In this document: positions 26,797 through 35,440 of the stretch, one piece after another
Position numbering within the stretch: the first letter of the stretch is position 1
Layout: each line of letters opens with the position of its first letter
Source of the DNA: Hymenobacter sp. BT559
GTDB taxonomy: Bacteria; Bacteroidota; Bacteroidia; Cytophagales; Hymenobacteraceae
NCBI RefSeq assembly: GCF_016427535.1
Contig: NZ_JAELXV010000009.1
Location: 39,598 to 103,597, forward strand
Direction: 5' to 3'
DNA: 64,000 bases
Position numbers and translations under genes: made by a program
Notes under the pieces: generated by a model
Database searches by the model: none
The model's input: the letters and a program-made list of their open reading frames with translations, nothing else
Told to the model about the DNA's origin: nothing

Positions 26797-26835
26797 GGGG
26801 TAGCGCAAGAGTAAGAACAGAAATTCCCGTTAGGG
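26797..26835 (+). repeat. Left terminal inverted repeat of the Tn3-family transposon
   Basis: 39 bp beginning GGGGTAGCGCAAGAGTAAGA. The GGGG start and 38-39-bp length are typical of Tn3 elements. The tnpA stop codon (26830-26832) lies inside it. It differs from the right repeat at one base (A versus G, position 18). Confidence 0.93.
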
Positions 26836-29800
26836 CAGTTGAGCGAGCTGTTCTTCCAAACTGGTCGGGTCGCGTAGCGGCCGCAGCTGTCCGGCCGCAA
26901 TGCCCTCGGGCAAGGTAAAATCGTAGCGCCCCAGCATGTTGATGTGCTCGTGCAGCAAGGGCGAGAGCCGGGCCACGTCGCCTGGTTCCGGCGGTTCGGC
27001 GGCCGCCTGGTGCTGTTCCAGCGCTTGTTGCAGGTAGCGCGTGTTCCACAGCACCAAAGCGTTGACGACCAGACCCAGGGCTCCTAGCTGGTCCTCCATG
27101 CCCTCGTGGTAGCGCTGGCGCAGTTCGCCCTTCCTGCCGTGGAAGACGGCCCGGGCCACCGCGTGGCGCCCCTCGCCCCGGTTGAGTTGGACCAGGATGC
27201 GCCGGCGATAGGCCTCGTCCTGCACGTAGGCCAGCAGGTAGAGCGTTTTCTCTACCCGCCCAACCTCGGCCACGGCCCGCCCCAGACCGGAAAGGGAGCC
27301 GGCCCGCTGCAGCGTGCGCATAACGGCCGTGGCCTTGACCTTGCCCAGTTTGAGCGAGCCGGCCAGCCGCAACATATCGTCCCAGTGCTCGGCGATGAGT
27401 CGGGTGTTAAGCACGTGGCGGCTTAGGTCGTTGAGGTCGCCATAGTCGTCTTCCTTGCTCATCCGCCAGAAGCGCTGGTCCGGCAGGTCGGCCAGGCGGG
27501 GGCTGAAGCGGAAGCCCAGCAACGAAAACAGGCCAAACACCACCTCGCTGTAGCCGTGGGTATCGGCCATGATTTCGCGCGGGTCCAGGCTGGTTTGCTG
27601 CTCCAGCAGCCCGGCCAGGATGAAGAGCGAGTCGCGCAGGGTGCCGGGAATGACAATGCCGTGGAAGCCCGTGAACTGGTCGCTGGTGAAGTTGTAGTAG
27701 GTCACGCCGCGCTCCGAGCCAAAGTATTTGCGGTTCCAGCCCGCGTGAATCGTGCGCACGGGTACCACGAAGCGCATGCCATCGGCTGAGGCGACTTCCC
27801 CACCGCCCCAAGCCTGGGCTAAGGGCAACAGGGCCTGGGCATCCACCAGCCGGGCGTTGGCGGCGGTAAGCGTTTCCACCCGCAGGTAATTTTGCTGGAC
27901 CCAGGAGAGGTGCGGCAGCGTCAGGGCCGGCACCTCGGCCCGGGCCACCGTCTTCAGGCCGATGTTGCAGGCCTGGGCCAGTAACACGGCGCAAATGCTC
28001 AGCGGCAAGTCAGGGGCAGCTGGCTGACCATCGGCCGCGTGGGTGAACGCACGGGCGAAGCCAGTGAAGGCATCCACTTCCAGTAGTAGGGCCGCCAACT
28101 CGACCTGAGGCAGGCGCTGCGCCAGCTGCGCCCGGAGCGTGCGCAGCTGGTCCGACTCGGTTTGAGCCGCTAGCGCGCTGAGGCTCACGTAGGGCTGCCC
28201 GTCTTCTTCGAGCACTTGCAGGGCCGAGTTGCGCGGCAGATTCGTGCTGACTTCGGTATAGGCCGCGGCCAGCTGCTGCTGCCAGCGGGCCAGCTCGACC
28301 TGCGGGTCGGTGGCTCGCTCCAGGGCCCGGGCCACGGAGTCGCGGACCTGCTCCCAGGCCTCCCCTCGCAGCAATTCCGCCCGCGGGTCGCCGTAGCGCT
28401 CGCTGCGGCGCACGAACACGTCGCGGCGACGCAGCGCCTGGTGCAGGCGCTCGACTACGCAGAGCGTGTAAGCGGGCGGATGGACCAGGCCTTTGGCCGG
28501 AAACACCCGCCGGGCCCACCTGCGCGGTACCACCGCGCGGGGCGCACTCGCCCACTTCGGGCAGCCCCGGCCACCCGCCTCCTGGACCTGCAGGAAGCAC
28601 CAGGCATCGAGCAGGGGCTTGGCGGCGGGCGTGCCCTCAAACACCACCCCGCGCAGCAGCGCCGGCAGAAAGCGCCGCACCGTGGCGTAGGGCGTGCTCA
28701 GCGCCTGCACCAACGGGTCCTCCGCGCTGTGGGCCAGTTCCTGCACGGCATCCGCCGCTGCGCGCAGGGCATCCTTGCTGAAGCGTTCGAGCACGTGCTG
28801 GCGCAGGGCCGCGTCCGGCACGGCCTCGTCGAGCAGCAGGCGCACGGCCTGCTCCAGCACCAGCGCTGCCTGGTCCAAATCCTTGAGCGAGCGCAGGCGC
28901 TCGCGGCGGCGGGTGGTTTCTCCGCTCAGGGCCAAGGTGGCCATCAGCCCGTCGAAGAGGTCGAGGATATCATCCGTGGCCGTGCGTTCGAGCGTTTGCC
29001 CGAACACGAGCAACGTGGCCAGGCGGCGCTCCTCGCTCATGCGCAGCAGGGTCTGGGCCCAGGCCAGTTGGGCGTGCCGGGCCAGGCGCGCCAGCCGGGC
29101 TTCGGGCAAATCCTGCACGGGCACTTCGCTCACGCCCAGTGCCCGAATATGGTCCAATCGACGCAGGGCGGCTACCAGGGCCGGGGCGGATACCCGGGTG
29201 GGGGCCGTGCGCAGGACTTCCAACGGGGTGAGGCGTTCGCCCGGCTCCACCTGCAGCAGCGCTTCCAAAGCCGCTTGTTGGGCCGGGCTAAGGCGGGCAC
29301 GCAGTTGGCGGTAGAGGTGACGCCCCGTGCGCTCGCGGACTCGGGCAATCAGGCGGGCCAGCACCGTGACGCCGGGCAGCACCACGCGCTGGGCCACCAG
29401 GTGGGCCGTAGCCAAATCGAAGAGCACGCTTGGCCGCACGGTGCTGGTGGCCACCTGCGCGTAAAGCCAGCGGGTAAGACGAAAAGCCTGCCGGCCGTCA
29501 AACGACTGGTACTGCAAATAGGCTTGAATCAGGGGCTGGTGCTCGTAGCCGGTGTTGAGGCGGTCCCGGTACGGCCCCAGCTGCTCAGCAGCCAGGCCGA
29601 GTTGGTTGGCCAGGGTCTGCACCACCACGGGGGGCACCTGCAGCGGGTTCACCAAAAAGGTGCCCAAAAACCGCAGCGTTCCCAGCTGCACGGCGCAGCC
29701 CAGGCGGGTATGGGGCAAGCGCCGCGCCGCCAGAAACTGCTTATCGGCCGCACTCAGGTAGAAGAACCGGGTGAGCTGCTCGGGGCTGGGGTCGGCGTGG

Positions 29801-29850
29801 TACTGACCGTAACGCGCGGCTTGCTCGTCACTGAGAAATTCAACGGGCAT
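26830..29850 (-). CDS. tnpA: Tn3-family transposase
   Basis: 1006 aa, full length. An N-terminal DUF4158-type region (LSDEQAARYGQYHADPSPEQ) is followed by the DDE core. The catalytic acids can be placed: Asp690 in ASADGMRF, Asp763 in MADTHGYSE and Glu893 in NRGEGRHAVARAV, with the spacing known for this family. The protein binds the 39-bp end repeats and makes a cointegrate. It starts 13 bases downstream of the tnpR stop, so the two are co-transcribed. No frame damage is visible, so the transposon may still be active. Confidence 0.96.
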   Translation of the reverse strand: MPVEFLSDEQAARYGQYHADPSPEQLTRFFYLSAADKQFLAARRLPHTRLGCAVQLGTLRFLGTFLVNPLQVPPVVVQTLANQLGLAAEQLGPYRDRLNTGYEHQPLIQAYLQYQSFDGRQAFRLTRWLYAQVATSTVRPSVLFDLATAHLVAQRVVLPGVTVLARLIARVRERTGRHLYRQLRARLSPAQQAALEALLQVEPGERLTPLEVLRTAPTRVSAPALVAALRRLDHIRALGVSEVPVQDLPEARLARLARHAQLAWAQTLLRMSEERRLATLLVFGQTLERTATDDILDLFDGLMATLALSGETTRRRERLRSLKDLDQAALVLEQAVRLLLDEAVPDAALRQHVLERFSKDALRAAADAVQELAHSAEDPLVQALSTPYATVRRFLPALLRGVVFEGTPAAKPLLDAWCFLQVQEAGGRGCPKWASAPRAVVPRRWARRVFPAKGLVHPPAYTLCVVERLHQALRRRDVFVRRSERYGDPRAELLRGEAWEQVRDSVARALERATDPQVELARWQQQLAAAYTEVSTNLPRNSALQVLEEDGQPYVSLSALAAQTESDQLRTLRAQLAQRLPQVELAALLLEVDAFTGFARAFTHAADGQPAAPDLPLSICAVLLAQACNIGLKTVARAEVPALTLPHLSWVQQNYLRVETLTAANARLVDAQALLPLAQAWGGGEVASADGMRFVVPVRTIHAGWNRKYFGSERGVTYYNFTSDQFTGFHGIVIPGTLRDSLFILAGLLEQQTSLDPREIMADTHGYSEVVFGLFSLLGFRFSPRLADLPDQRFWRMSKEDDYGDLNDLSRHVLNTRLIAEHWDDMLRLAGSLKLGKVKATAVMRTLQRAGSLSGLGRAVAEVGRVEKTLYLLAYVQDEAYRRRILVQLNRGEGRHAVARAVFHGRKGELRQRYHEGMEDQLGALGLVVNALVLWNTRYLQQALEQHQAAAEPPEPGDVARLSPLLHEHINMLGRYDFTLPEGIAAGQLRPLRDPTSLEEQLAQLP

Positions 29851-29862
29851 GGGCGGCGCTTA

Positions 29863-30450
29863 CTAGCTGGCCTGGCTGCCGCCCGTCGGGACGCCCAAAT
29901 GCGCGAGGTAGCGGTAAATGGTGGCCCGGCCGACGCCGAGCAACTGGCCAATTTCCGCCACCGTCTTGTCCTGCTGCAGATAAAGGGTCTTCGCGGCCTG
30001 GGCTTTCGATAAGGCCTCTTTGGAAAGCCCTTTTGGCCGCCCCCCCTGTCGGCCGCGGGCGCGGGCGGCCGTCAGTCCTGCCCGGGTCCGTTCGCGGATG
30101 ATGTCGCGCTCGAACTCGGCCAGCGAGGCAAATAGATTAAACATGAGCCGTCCTTGCGCCGTGGTCGTGTCCAAGTGGTCCTGCAAGCTGACGAAGTGGA
30201 TGCCTTTCTCCTGAAAACCCGTCACCAGCGTGACCAGGTCTTTTAGCGAACGGCCCAGCCGGTCCAGCTTCCAGACCACCAATGCGTCGCCCGGCCGCAG
30301 GCGGGTCAGCAGGTGCTGGAGCGCTGGCCGCTCCTTGACCGACGACACTTTTTCCTGGGCCACCTCGGCGCACCCGTAGGCCTGCAAGGCATCGGTCTGC
30401 AGGTGCAGCTGCTGGTCGGGGGTGCTCACGCGGGCATAGCCGAAAATCAT
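29863..30450 (-). CDS. tnpR: Serine resolvase of the Tn3-family transposon
   Basis: 195 aa from ATG at 30448-30450. The resolvase catalytic domain has IFGYARVSTPDQQ (nucleophilic Ser9), WKLDRLGRSLKDLV and EFERDIIRERTRAGL. A C-terminal HTH (KTVAEIGQLLGVGRATIYRY) follows a GRQGGRPKG linker. It resolves cointegrates at res, expected just upstream. A -7 box TATCTTTG (30487 to 30480) lies 30 bases upstream of the start. Confidence 0.94.
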   Translation of the reverse strand: MIFGYARVSTPDQQLHLQTDALQAYGCAEVAQEKVSSVKERPALQHLLTRLRPGDALVVWKLDRLGRSLKDLVTLVTGFQEKGIHFVSLQDHLDTTTAQGRLMFNLFASLAEFERDIIRERTRAGLTAARARGRQGGRPKGLSKEALSKAQAAKTLYLQQDKTVAEIGQLLGVGRATIYRYLAHLGVPTGGSQAS

Positions 30451-30579
30451 AGGCGGTATTCTCAGGAAGTCAATGGGCGCAAAGATAGCGAGCCGTTGAT
30501 TCATGAGAACAGCACATGAGACATTTATTGCTGGCCTCAGGCACCTCTCAAACTAGCGAGGCCACCGGGTCGAAAAAAC
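30451..30579 (-). promoter_or_regulatory. tnpR promoter and probable res site
   Basis: The minus strand has TATCTTTG at 30487 to 30480, a Bacteroidota -7 box. The DNA between tnpR and the truncated enolase is where Tn3 elements carry the res recombination site. Individual resolvase subsites could not be resolved by eye. The segment ends exactly where enolase homology stops (about 30580). Confidence 0.5.
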
Positions 30580-31701
30580 GCCCGAGCGGTGCGACACGAA
30601 CTGATTATAGCCGTTGGCCTGGGCCAGGCGCACGGTTTCCAGGGTTTCGGTGACGGTGCCGATTTGGTTGAGCTTGATGAGCACTGAGTTGGCAATGTGC
30701 TGGTCGATGCCGGCTTGCAGAATGGCGGGGTTGGTGCAGAAAATGTCGTCGCCCACCAGCTCGATTTTGCGGCCCAGCGCCTGCGTGTGCAGCTGCCAGC
30801 CGGCCCAGTCGTCCTCGCCCATGCCGTCTTCGAGCAGGATGATGGGGTACTGGCTTACCCAGCTCACCCACAGGTCATTGAACTGCGCCGAGGTGAAGGT
30901 TTGCTTGGTCGATTTGAACAAGCGGTACTGGCCCGGCTGGCCGCCCTGGCCTTTTTCCCACAGCTCGCTCGACGCCGGGTCGAGGCAGAGCGAGATGTCG
31001 GTGCCCGGCCGGTAGCCCGCCTGCGTGATGGCTTCGAGCAGCAGCTCCACGGCCTCCTCGTTCGACTTCAGGTTGGGGGCAAAGCCGCCCTCATCGCCTA
31101 CCCCCGTGTAGTAGCCCTTCTGCTTGAGCAGGGCCTTGAGGGCGTGAAACGTCTCCACGCTCATGCGGATGGACTCGGCAAAGGTGGGCGCGTTGTGCGA
31201 GGCAATCATGAATTCCTGAAAATCAACGTTGTTGTCGGCGTGGCGGCCGCCGTTGAGCACGTTCAGGCAGGGCACGGGCAGCACGTAGCTGGCCTGGTCG
31301 GCCAGCTGGCGGTAGAGCGGCCGGCCAGTGGCGGCGGCCAGGGCGCGGGCGTAGGCCATCGACACGCCCAGGATGGCGTTGGCCCCTAAGCGCGACTTGT
31401 TATCGGTGCCGTCCAGGGCAATCAGGCGGTGGTCGAGGTCGGCCTGGTCGGCCAGCTCTTGGCCCAGCAGCGCCTGGGCGATTTCGCCTTGCACGTTGGC
31501 TACGGCGTGTTGCACGCCCTTGCCGCCGTAGCGCTTCGGGTCGTTGTCGCGCCGCTCCACGGCTTCTTTCTCGCCGGTACTGGCGCCGGCCGGCACCAGG
31601 GCGCGGCCGGTGGCCCCGCCTTCGAGGGTAATATCCGCTTCCACGGTGGGGTTGCCGCGCGAGTCGAGGACTTCGAGGGCGGTGAGCGAGGTGATTTTCA
31701 T
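30553..31701 (-). pseudogene. eno: 3'-truncated enolase gene
   Basis: Homology runs from MKITSLTALEVLDSRGNPTV through GAStGEKEAVERRD, the metal-site segments LCLDPASSE and ILLEDGM, and VLIKLNQIGTVTETLE, to FVSHRSG, then stops abruptly. Eight unrelated codons (VFSTRWPR) and a stop follow. Normal enolases continue for roughly 50 residues, including the Lys of IKTG that contacts substrate, so this 382-aa product is probably inactive. The break at about 30580 coincides with the start of the transposition module. It was the last gene of the fluoride-riboswitch operon. Enolase is the classic fluoride-sensitive enzyme. Confidence 0.9.
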
Positions 31702-31749
31702 GGGGGGGTTGAGGGAAAAAGGGTAAGGGGAAAGTCTGATGTACAAGGG

Positions 31750-32220
31750 TCAGGCGGGCGTAGTGGCCGAATCGGGCGCGTTTGCCTGCGCTAGCAGCTG
31801 GTTGGCCAGGGCAGTGAGGCGCTGCACGCGGGCATCCCAGTCGGGCGCCAGGGTTGGGGGTAGGGCCCCGTAGCCGCTGAACTTGGCGGCCGGCGCATCG
31901 CCCAGAATCTCCCAGAGCTGGGCGGCGCGAAAAGCCACTTCGTGGCGGGGCGAGCGGGGCTGCATATCGAGGCGGTAAGTGGCGTGCAGGGCCGCCAGTT
32001 CGGCGCGAAAAGCCTCGGCGGTGGCGGTGAGGCCGGCGTGCTCGGCGGTACTCAAGTCATCGGCCCATACCTGGGCGATGCCGGGCGGGTGCGGCCCTAG
32101 CAGGGCCTGCAAGGCGGTGAGGCGGTCTTCGAGCAGCAGCACCAGCGAGCTAAGTACGCGTTGGTGAGTAGGCGAGAGGAGTGGCTCCCCGGCCGGCGGA
32201 ATAGGCAGTGGACTGAGCAT
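31750..32220 (-). CDS. Unknown 156-aa protein in the fluoride operon
   Basis: Family not recognised. The protein is soluble, helical and Leu/Ala-rich (LSSLVLLLEDRLTALQALLG, LTALANQLLAQANAP), with a more polar middle containing ATYRLDMQPRSPRHEVAFRA. No catalytic motif is visible. The start overlaps the PAP2 stop by one base (TGATG), and the enolase gene begins 48 bases after its stop, so it is an integral operon member. Confidence 0.7.
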   Translation of the reverse strand: MLSPLPIPPAGEPLLSPTHQRVLSSLVLLLEDRLTALQALLGPHPPGIAQVWADDLSTAEHAGLTATAEAFRAELAALHATYRLDMQPRSPRHEVAFRAAQLWEILGDAPAAKFSGYGALPPTLAPDWDARVQRLTALANQLLAQANAPDSATTPA

Positions 32221-32822
32221 CAGGCAGTGGGGAGAATAGGGGTGGTAGCAGCAACCGGTAGCCAGCGCGCGGCCCCCCAGGCGTAGAGGCGACTCACGCC
32301 ATAAGCCAGGGGGATGCTCAACAGGACGGGTGCCAGCACGTCGGAGGGGTAGTGCACGCCCAGGTACACCCGGCTGTAGGCCACCAGCAGTGCCCACGGA
32401 AACAGCACCCCGGCCAGCCACGGCAGCCGGTGCCGGGCGGTGAACAACAAGTAAAAAGCCAGCGCAAACACGTTGCCGGCGTGCGACGACACGAAGCCGT
32501 AGGGGCCGCCCCGGTAGCCGTGCAGCAGGTGCAGCTGCCCCGCCAGCCCCGGCTCGTGGCTGGGGCGCAGGCGGTGCGCCCAGGGCTTGAGCAGGCCCGA
32601 GGCCAGCTGGTCGCTGGCCAGGATAAGCACCGCAATCAGCGGCACCAGCACCCAGGCCCGCCAGCCAAAGCTGCCCACCAGTACCGCCAGTAGCGCGGCG
32701 TAGAACGGCACCCAGGTAAACGTCTGGCTCGCCCACCACAGCACCGCATCCCAGAATGGGGTGTGGTGGCAGTTGGCCAGCAGCAGTAGGCGCGTATCCA
32801 GCAGTTGAAGGTGATGGAGCAT
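32220..32822 (-). CDS. PAP2-family membrane phosphatase
   Basis: 200 aa with about five membrane spans. The three phosphatase motifs are present: KPWAHRLRPSHEP (KxxxxxRP), GFVSSHAGNVFALAF (PSGH-like, here SSHAGN) and SRVYLGVHYPSDVLAP (SRxxxxxHxxxD). It should hydrolyse a lipid phosphate or pyrophosphate at the membrane, for example undecaprenyl pyrophosphate. It follows the ClC exporter gene by 49 bases under the same riboswitch. Its role in fluoride tolerance is unknown; releasing or recycling phosphate is one possibility. Confidence 0.88.
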   Translation of the reverse strand: MLHHLQLLDTRLLLLANCHHTPFWDAVLWWASQTFTWVPFYAALLAVLVGSFGWRAWVLVPLIAVLILASDQLASGLLKPWAHRLRPSHEPGLAGQLHLLHGYRGGPYGFVSSHAGNVFALAFYLLFTARHRLPWLAGVLFPWALLVAYSRVYLGVHYPSDVLAPVLLSIPLAYGVSRLYAWGAARWLPVAATTPILPTA

Positions 32823-32871
32823 CACGAGCAGGCAGTAAGAGAGGAAAGAATACTGGGAGTGGCCCGAGGGG

Positions 32872-34182
32872 CTAGGGCTGCCGCGCCGCCTGATGCAGCT
32901 CGCCCAGCCGGCGGCCGAGGTGGCGGCCCAGCAGCGGGTGCTTGGGGTGGCCCACTCTCTGGGCAGTATAAATACCGCTGTGGCCCGAAAACAAATAGGC
33001 CACCACGCAGGCCACGCCCAGGTAGATGCCCGCGTGCGTGCCAAACAGCTCCAGGCCCATGAAAAGGCAGGCCAGCGGCGTGTTGGCCGCCCCGCTGAAC
33101 ACGGCCACGAAGCCCATGCCCGCCAGCAGGGCCACCGGCAGCGGCAGCACCGGAGCCAGCGCCGACCCCAGCGCTGCGCCGATGAAAAACAGCGGCGTGA
33201 CCTCGCCACCCTTGAAGCCCGCGCCCAGCGTGAGGGCCGTGAGCGCCAGCTTCCAGGCAAAATCCTGGGGCGGCAGCGGGTGCTCAAACGCCTCCACGAT
33301 GACCGGCACGCCCAGGCCGGCGTAGCGCATGGTGCCCAGGCCCCACATGGTGCCCGCTACCAGCACGCCGCCCACCACCGGCCGCAGCGGCGCGTACTGT
33401 ATGCGAGCAAATTGCTTACTTATCCAGTGGGTAAGGGTAGCGAAGCTACGGGCCGTAAGGCCAAACAGGGCCCCCACCAGCAGCGTGCAGCCCAGCCCCG
33501 TGGCCGTGAGCGGCAGGGCCGCTAGCTCGGGATAGTGCGTATGGCCCACGCCCCAGGCGCGCGTCACCACGTCGGCCACCACGGCGGCCAGAAAGCTGGG
33601 CAGAATGGCTTCGTAGCGCATCGAGCCGAGTAAAAACACTTCCAACCCGAAGATGGCCCCGGCCAGTGGCGTGCCAAATACCGACGCAAAGCCCGCGCTC
33701 ATGCCCGCGATGAGCAGCAGGTGCCGCTCGCGCCGGGGCAGCCAGCGCGAGAGCTGGTCGGCCAGCGCCCCGCCCATTTGCACGGCCGTGCCCTCGCGCC
33801 CCGCCGAGCCGCCAAACAGGTGCGTAAGCAGCGTGCCGCCCAGCACCAGCGGCACCAGCCGCAGCGGAATCACTTCGCTCGGGGCGTGGATTTCATCCAA
33901 AATCAGGTTGTTGCCTTTCACCACCCGGTTGCCGAAGCGGTGGTAGGCGAGGCCCACTAGCAGACCGCCTACCGGCAGCAGGGCCAGGGCCCACGAGTGG
34001 GCCTCACGCCAGCGCGTCACCCATTCCAGACTGACTAAAAAGCCGGCCGAAGCGGTTCCGGCCAACGCGCCGACCAAGCTCGCCAGCAGCAGCCAGCGTA
34101 GCATAAACCAAACCGTGGGGGTAGGGGAGAGGGCCCGTAAGCGGGCGGGTACCAAGCGGGCGTAAATAGGGGGATAAGCCAC
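32872..34182 (-). CDS. ClC-type fluoride/proton antiporter (EriC-F-like)
   Basis: 436 aa, GTG start at 34180-34182. About ten membrane helices are evident, with ClC signatures GGSAGREGTAVQMGGALA and GGEVTPLFFIGAALGSAL. The usual GSGIP anion motif is replaced by a GNNLILDEIHAP segment, a substitution that characterises the fluoride-specific branch of ClC proteins. It exports cytosolic F- in exchange for H+. A fluoride riboswitch lies 54 bases upstream, which strongly supports the substrate. First gene of the operon ClC, PAP2, unknown, eno. Confidence 0.9.
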   Translation of the reverse strand: MAYPPIYARLVPARLRALSPTPTVWFMLRWLLLASLVGALAGTASAGFLVSLEWVTRWREAHSWALALLPVGGLLVGLAYHRFGNRVVKGNNLILDEIHAPSEVIPLRLVPLVLGGTLLTHLFGGSAGREGTAVQMGGALADQLSRWLPRRERHLLLIAGMSAGFASVFGTPLAGAIFGLEVFLLGSMRYEAILPSFLAAVVADVVTRAWGVGHTHYPELAALPLTATGLGCTLLVGALFGLTARSFATLTHWISKQFARIQYAPLRPVVGGVLVAGTMWGLGTMRYAGLGVPVIVEAFEHPLPPQDFAWKLALTALTLGAGFKGGEVTPLFFIGAALGSALAPVLPLPVALLAGMGFVAVFSGAANTPLACLFMGLELFGTHAGIYLGVACVVAYLFSGHSGIYTAQRVGHPKHPLLGRHLGRRLGELHQAARQP

Positions 34183-34236
34183 GGGAGCGAACGCTAGGAT
34201 GAACTACTCGGCGTAGCCACTAGGGCCAGCCGTCTC

Positions 34237-34297
34237 GTAGGAATCATCAGCGCAGCGCACCAGGCGCCGGCGGTTCGCGGTGGAAATCCATCACCGT
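34237..34297 (-). ncRNA. Fluoride riboswitch (crcB motif)
   Basis: Read on the minus strand from 34297, the sequence contains GGTGATGGATTTCCACC (stem P1 with the conserved GATGG loop), then GCGAACCGC, a GC-rich hairpin, and the hallmark CTGATGATTCCTAC ending at 34237. All conserved blocks of the crcB motif are in the right order and spacing. The RNA binds F- with Mg2+ and turns on the downstream gene, here the ClC exporter. Two short palindromes just upstream (GGCGATATCGCC, and GCAGGTTG/CAACCTGC at 34326-34352) lie in the probable promoter region. Confidence 0.92.
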
Positions 34298-34417
34298 ACT
34301 GCGCCCTTATACGGAGCGGCGATGGGCAGGTTGTGGCAATAGGGCAACCTGCTGGCGATATCGCCAAAAAAACTTGTGGCTGGCCCGGCCGTTAAGGAAG
34401 CTCCTTAGCCTGCTGCC

Positions 34418-35440
34418 ATGACCCGTTTCCCCTTTTTGTCTGCGGCCCGGCGGTGGCGGGCGGCTGCCGGGGCCAGCTTTGCCCTGCTGGCTTGGCTGAG
34501 CGGCTGTGTGGTAGCTCAGGTAGGCGCTTCGCGGGCGCTGAACGCGCCGGCGGCAGCCGTGGCGTGTGCCCCCGCCGAGCTGGCTTACCCGCTCCCCGGC
34601 CCGGTGCTGACTTCCACGCAGCTAGCGGCCGATATCCTGCTGCGCCGCCACTTCACGGCCCCCACGCTGGCCGCCGCCAACCGCTACGGCCTGGGGCCGG
34701 CCCTGCACCAACTGGTGGCGGCCCCACCCGGCTCGCTGGCCCGCCTGAACGCCCAGCAGCGCGTGGGCGAGCAGCTGGCGGCCTTGGCCCTGCTGGTGGG
34801 AAGCACCACCGCCGAACTGGACTGCGAGGAGGAGCGCGCCGACCAGGTGGCCGATTACTTGCTCGACCAAGCCGCTAGCCGCATCCGGCGCTACACGCTG
34901 CTGGCCATCGTACTCGGGGCCCTAGGCACGGTCGTCACCGGCGGGCTGGCGCTGCTGGAAGTGCGCAAGTCGATTTACCGCCCGGTCGGCATCGTGTTTG
35001 GCCTGGCCGGGGCAGCGCTGGGGTTGCTCAGCCTCTACGCCCCCGATACGCGCATTCCCTACGCGCACCGCCGAAACGCGCTGGCCGACATCGGCTTGGT
35101 TGACGTAGGGCCGGTGGCTACGCAGCCGCGCACCCTGGCCGCACCGGTGTGGGCCTACCTCACAGCCCCCGCTGGCGCGGCGGGCGCGCTTTCGCGGCGC
35201 GAAGCCCTGCTGCACCGCTGGCAAACCACCGGCGAGCTAGGGGCCAAAAGCTCCGCCGACCGGCAGCGCCTGTTGCACCTGCTCTTTGGGCGCGGCGGCA
35301 CCTACGCGGCCAGCGAGCTGCAAATGCGGGCCAACTTCTACGACCAGCTCGAATCTAGCGTGGCGCTGATGAAGCAGGAGCTGGCCCAGCTGGCCGCGCA
35401 GGTAGCGGCGTTGCCGCAGCCCTATTCCGTTAGCAAATAA
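34418..35440 (+). CDS. Unknown membrane lipoprotein
   Basis: 340 aa, family not recognised. A signal sequence (FALLAWLSGC) gives a probable lipidated Cys. Residues 60-150 are helical and soluble; two membrane spans (TLLAIVLGALGTVVTGGLAL and PVGIVFGLAGAALGLLSLYA) follow at about 160-205. The C-terminal third ends in a coiled-coil-like segment (ALMKQELAQLAAQVAAL). It is transcribed divergently from the fluoride operon and converges on gpmA with a 19-base 3' overlap. Nothing in it shows a link to fluoride. Confidence 0.75.
   Translation: MTRFPFLSAARRWRAAAGASFALLAWLSGCVVAQVGASRALNAPAAAVACAPAELAYPLPGPVLTSTQLAADILLRRHFTAPTLAAANRYGLGPALHQLVAAPPGSLARLNAQQRVGEQLAALALLVGSTTAELDCEEERADQVADYLLDQAASRIRRYTLLAIVLGALGTVVTGGLALLEVRKSIYRPVGIVFGLAGAALGLLSLYAPDTRIPYAHRRNALADIGLVDVGPVATQPRTLAAPVWAYLTAPAGAAGALSRREALLHRWQTTGELGAKSSADRQRLLHLLFGRGGTYAASELQMRANFYDQLESSVALMKQELAQLAAQVAALPQPYSVSK

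Noticed and set aside
26618..26803. 61-codon frame as an independent small gene
   Set aside because: It is the left fragment of an interrupted Tn3 transposase; its last codons are transposon end sequence.
28216..30012. 598-codon plus-strand open frame opposite tnpA
   Set aside because: High-GC shadow of the intact Tn3 transposase; the translation is His/Gln/Gly-rich without any family pattern.
31750..32739. 329-codon minus-strand reading from 32739
   Set aside because: Its upstream half overlaps the PAP2 gene in another frame; the coupled ATG at 32220 is the likely start.
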